From Anaerolinea sp. (GTDB lineage: Bacteria; Chloroflexota; Anaerolineae; Anaerolineales; Anaerolineaceae), in assembly GCA_013824385.1 (NCBI GenBank), contig PNNU01000123.1, positions 1 to 8,632 of the forward strand: a stretch of DNA of 8,632 nucleotides. Direction: 5' to 3'. Positions 6,202 to 8,632 of the stretch are shown in pieces. Positions within the stretch are counted from its first letter, which is position 1. Each line of letters begins with the position of its first letter. Under the pieces are notes generated by a model. That model was not told the DNA's origin and did not search any database. It was given only the letters and a program-made list of their open reading frames with translations. The position numbers were made by a program, and so were the translations under genes.

Positions 6202-6243
6202 AAAAAAGCCAGTTCAAGATATTTGAGCTGGCTTTTCGTTTTT
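6202..6243. terminator. Bidirectional intrinsic terminator between convergent genes
   Basis: AAAAGCCAGTTCAA (6204-6217) pairs with TTGAGCTGGCTTTT (6223-6236) with one G-T wobble and a 5-nt loop. On the plus strand, TTTTT (6239-6243) follows. On the minus strand, the six As at 6202-6207 give a U tract. It would end the YtxH-like gene from one side and the metallopeptidase gene from the other. The plus-side T run overlaps the peptidase stop codon (6242-6244). Confidence 0.85.
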
Positions 6244-8266
6244 ATTCAGTCAGAGTAATGGTGTATTGCGCTTTTTGCCTGGTATACCTGGATGAACCAC
6301 TCACCACCAAAATGGGATCGTCGCTGTAACAATTTGGATCCAACATTAAATCCAATTCTTCACCTGCTGAAACAGTATACTTTTTGATGGACTTTTCAGG
6401 GCTGGAAGTGATTATGGAAACTAAAAATGTCTGTGGAATGATGTTTTGGATGCGTGAAAAACCATCAGTCACCCAACCGCCATCCCCGGTTTCAAACGTT
6501 TCTTCATAACCAATTTCTTGAATTCTTAAATTATCGACCGCAAACCCTTCATTGCTCAAAGCACCGTCACTGATCATTTCAAACCTCAGCCATACTTTGC
6601 CGCCTGCATAATGTGACAGATCAATGTTATACGTTTGCCAATCATTGGTTAATCCACTAAATCCGCATCCCATGTTGCTTGAATAATTATCTTGAGATAA
6701 GCATAAATCAGTGTTCAGCACTTGCCACATTTCACCATCCACACTGGCTAATACATAGGCATAATCAAAATCCTCTTCAAGGTCATACCATGAGTCGAAT
6801 GACAGGTTGATGTCACCAGAATAACCACTCAAATCAAATTCGCGGGTTAATGTGGTATCCACCGAATCCCCTCGGTTGGACCACATAATATTGGTTTGGT
6901 TTTCTCCATTATCGGTCAGAATATTTATGGTAGGATCGCCTGAGAATTGTAATTTCACTGGATTGTTGCACGCGATTTGAAAATAATCAGTGCCGAACTG
7001 GTGAACATTTCCGCTTACTGAGGTTCCATCACACTCATTCAACCATTCAGATTGATCGATTACAGGAACATCCAAATATTGAGAATAGAAATACCTTCCG
7101 CCTTCAAAGGATGGATCGTTGATGTAATTCGACACTGTCCAATCTTGAAAGAAGGTATCTGCTGTGTGGGGGCTTCCAGTTGTCGGGTCAATCACCTGGT
7201 CCGCTAGAAAAACCTTATCCAGGCTGTCGAATCCATTGAATGCATTGGAAGCCCAATTACGGGTAATGTCCTCACCAAAGCGGCCGTAAAAATAAGTGGC
7301 AAACAAATAGCTTGCACCGTAATTAAGATCGTTCAGATCAGGGTCAGACGACCAGTCATTGAGTTGAAAATCAGGATCCTGTGTAAAGTAATAATCAAAT
7401 CCCCCGGCATCATACCCGTTAACCAGCGTAGCTAATTCAGAAAATCCCTCATTCAACCAAAGCTCTTCATCAGGATCTCGATACCCTTGAATTACATGCT
7501 GCAGTTCGTGTGCCATTGTGCTGAGTGTATAAGGGTCGGTAATCTCTTGAACATCTGCGTTGATTGAAAACATCTCGTGTGCATTGGAATATTTGTAAAC
7601 TTCAGGCAGTACATAATCAGTAGATGAAGCATAGCCAGCCAATGATTCACCCAATCCGTTGGCGTAAAGAATAAAGAGATGGGGATCGTTATCCACACCA
7701 GGAATCCATTCAGAGCCAAACATGGCATGATCTAGAGGATAGATTTGATTTGAAAAAGTATCCACCACCGTTTTTAGATCATCATCATTGACAATTATTC
7801 CGTCTTCAGCCCAAAAATAGACATTATCTGTTTTATATCTTAATGTCGCACTGGTTTCAACTTCATTATCGTCCGCATCCAATTTATAGAAATTCTCTCG
7901 ATCGCCAATTTGGTATTGCACAGGCGGTGTGGTCAACTGTGTGGGTACGGCCGCTATGCCGCTTAATCGTTCTTCCGTCTTATTCAGATCAGCGGTTGGG
8001 AGTATGGTGCTCTCAAGTGCGGATTGTGATTGCAGCGCAGTCTGCACCAAATTCTGATCCTCCGCAATGGGAAGTTTGGATTCCTGCAGCCCAACGCTGC
8101 ATACAGGCACAGTCGGCATGGCTGGTGTTGGCACTTCAGGTATGAGCGGGGTTGAAGCAAATTTGTCAGAAATTAGAAAAATGGCGGCACAAAGTCCAGA
8201 AAGGAACAGGCAGCCAACGACAACGCCAATTACAACAAAGAGGATGGTTTTTTCGGATTTATCCAT
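6242..8266 (-). CDS. Anchored gluzincin metallopeptidase with MAM-like domain
   Basis: This 674-aa protein probably degrades proteins outside the cell. A signal anchor (residues 8-33) is followed by a proline/threonine-rich linker (about 38-55). No lipobox is present: LSGLC has Leu before Cys. The catalytic region carries HELQH (253-257), with H253 and H257 as zinc ligands and E254 as catalytic base. WLNEGFSE follows, where E273 is the probable third ligand. This HExxH...NEG layout resembles peptidase family M30 (hyicolysin type) more than M6, whose HExxHxxGxxH is absent. About residues 461-585 form a MAM-like jelly-roll domain (REFDLSGY, WLRFEM, VDNLRI) as in immune inhibitor A-type proteases, followed by a beta-rich end (to 674). 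The ATG overlaps the upstream gene's TAA (TAATG), indicating translational coupling. The protease class is firm and the family moderate; the target is unknown. Confidence 0.85.
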   Translation of the reverse strand: MDKSEKTILFVVIGVVVGCLFLSGLCAAIFLISDKFASTPLIPEVPTPAMPTVPVCSVGLQESKLPIAEDQNLVQTALQSQSALESTILPTADLNKTEERLSGIAAVPTQLTTPPVQYQIGDRENFYKLDADDNEVETSATLRYKTDNVYFWAEDGIIVNDDDLKTVVDTFSNQIYPLDHAMFGSEWIPGVDNDPHLFILYANGLGESLAGYASSTDYVLPEVYKYSNAHEMFSINADVQEITDPYTLSTMAHELQHVIQGYRDPDEELWLNEGFSELATLVNGYDAGGFDYYFTQDPDFQLNDWSSDPDLNDLNYGASYLFATYFYGRFGEDITRNWASNAFNGFDSLDKVFLADQVIDPTTGSPHTADTFFQDWTVSNYINDPSFEGGRYFYSQYLDVPVIDQSEWLNECDGTSVSGNVHQFGTDYFQIACNNPVKLQFSGDPTINILTDNGENQTNIMWSNRGDSVDTTLTREFDLSGYSGDINLSFDSWYDLEEDFDYAYVLASVDGEMWQVLNTDLCLSQDNYSSNMGCGFSGLTNDWQTYNIDLSHYAGGKVWLRFEMISDGALSNEGFAVDNLRIQEIGYEETFETGDGGWVTDGFSRIQNIIPQTFLVSIITSSPEKSIKKYTVSAGEELDLMLDPNCYSDDPILVVSGSSRYTRQKAQYTITLTE

Positions 8267-8632
8267 TAGATTCCATTATCGGCTGATTTGATCCATCGTG
8301 AAGCGGCAGTGACCAACCCCAGGGTGAACCAGTAATAAGGTAAAGCAAAACTATCCACACTGAACTCTTCAAGGATGAAGGTTATTAACATAAACAATCC
8401 CATCCATCCAATTGTCTTGCCCAGCGCGTCTTTACGGTTGGTTAAGTCTTTTGCAGTGAAGGCGATCACGATCAAAAAGACAACAAATAGTGTGAAGCCG
8501 ATAATTCCAGTTTCCGCCATCAATCGGGTCCACAAGTTTTTAATATTTAATAATCCGCTGTTCCAACCTGTCAATTTATTGACTTCAGGTAGCTGCCAGG
8601 CAAAATCTGGAAGGTACTGTGGGAAGTAATAA
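8266..8632 (-). CDS. O-antigen-ligase-like polytopic membrane protein, C-terminal end
   Basis: The frame is open to the window edge, giving the last 121 residues of a larger protein. It contains NLWTRLMAETGIIGFTLF, the periplasmic-loop-to-helix pattern typical of Wzy/WaaL-type polymerases and ligases (arginine before an AETG-type turn). Further hydrophobic segments follow, around VVFLIVIAF, WMGLFMLITFI and PYYWFTLGLV. Such proteins polymerise or transfer glycan chains at the outer face of the inner membrane. An in-frame TTG at 8574 is not the real start, because the coding frame continues upstream through YYFPQYLPDF. Its stop overlaps the start of the metallopeptidase gene by one base. The family is likely but judged from only the C-terminal end. 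Confidence 0.6.
   Translation of the reverse strand, partial: YYFPQYLPDFAWQLPEVNKLTGWNSGLLNIKNLWTRLMAETGIIGFTLFVVFLIVIAFTAKDLTNRKDALGKTIGWMGLFMLITFILEEFSVDSFALPYYWFTLGLVTAASRWIKSADNGI

Noticed and set aside
8164..8245. Lipoprotein signal (LSGLC) in the metallopeptidase
   Set aside because: The residue before Cys is Leu, while a lipobox needs Gly, Ala or Ser; the segment is better read as a signal anchor.
7843..8291. Plus-strand ORFs over the metallopeptidase N-terminus
   Set aside because: They are antisense to the linker-coding region and low in complexity, with no start signals.
8375..8629. Plus-strand 84-codon ORF at the right edge
   Set aside because: It is antisense to the O-antigen-ligase-like frame, which is open to the window edge and has clear membrane helices.
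1..8632. CRISPR array, insertion sequence, tRNA, defence or toxin-antitoxin system
   Set aside because: I found no spaced direct repeats, transposase motifs, cloverleaf or paired toxin/antitoxin-like genes anywhere in the window.

Overview
This 8.6 kb window looks like ordinary chromosomal DNA from a bacterium, most likely Chloroflexota of the Anaerolineae type. That assignment is inference. It rests on the mix of an RNase Y gene with recX, small YtxH-like membrane proteins, a large anchored metallopeptidase with a MAM-like domain, moderate G+C content and apparently leaderless promoters. There is no rRNA, tRNA, CRISPR array, insertion sequence or phage gene, and I see no obvious new multi-gene system. 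The interest lies in individual genes and in regulatory details.

Layout. (1) Positions 1-1507, minus strand: recX followed by the N-terminal part of rny (RNase Y), with the two genes overlapping by 14 nt. A terminator-like hairpin with a U6 tract lies immediately before the recX start. (2) Positions 1508-1963: an intergenic stretch of about 455 nt. It holds that hairpin, a candidate short minus-strand membrane ORF too small for a standard ORF list (1649-1768), and divergent -10-like elements. (3) Positions 1964-2607, plus strand: two small membrane protein genes of unknown function, probably an operon. (4) Positions 2666-4767, plus strand: a PfkB/ribokinase-fold protein whose catalytic aspartate position is alanine. 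It is joined by an ATGA overlap to an intact-looking M20-type metallopeptidase. (5) Positions 4875-5852, plus strand: a PAP2-family membrane phosphatase with all three catalytic motifs. (6) Positions 5925-6143, plus strand: a YtxH-like small protein with a strong Shine-Dalgarno sequence. (7) Positions 6159-6243: two strong hairpins between convergent genes, the second a bidirectional terminator. (8) Positions 6242-8632, minus strand: an extracytoplasmic gluzincin metallopeptidase, translationally coupled by a TAATG overlap to the C-terminal end of an O-antigen-ligase-like membrane protein that runs off the window.

How the parts work together. recX and rny are co-expressed nucleic-acid genes (RecA modulation and mRNA decay). 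The PfkB-like/M20 pair is translationally linked and so probably shares a physiological role, which cannot be named from sequence. PAP2, YtxH, the anchored protease and the ligase-like protein are all membrane or envelope proteins, but apart from the protease and ligase pair nothing shows that they act together.
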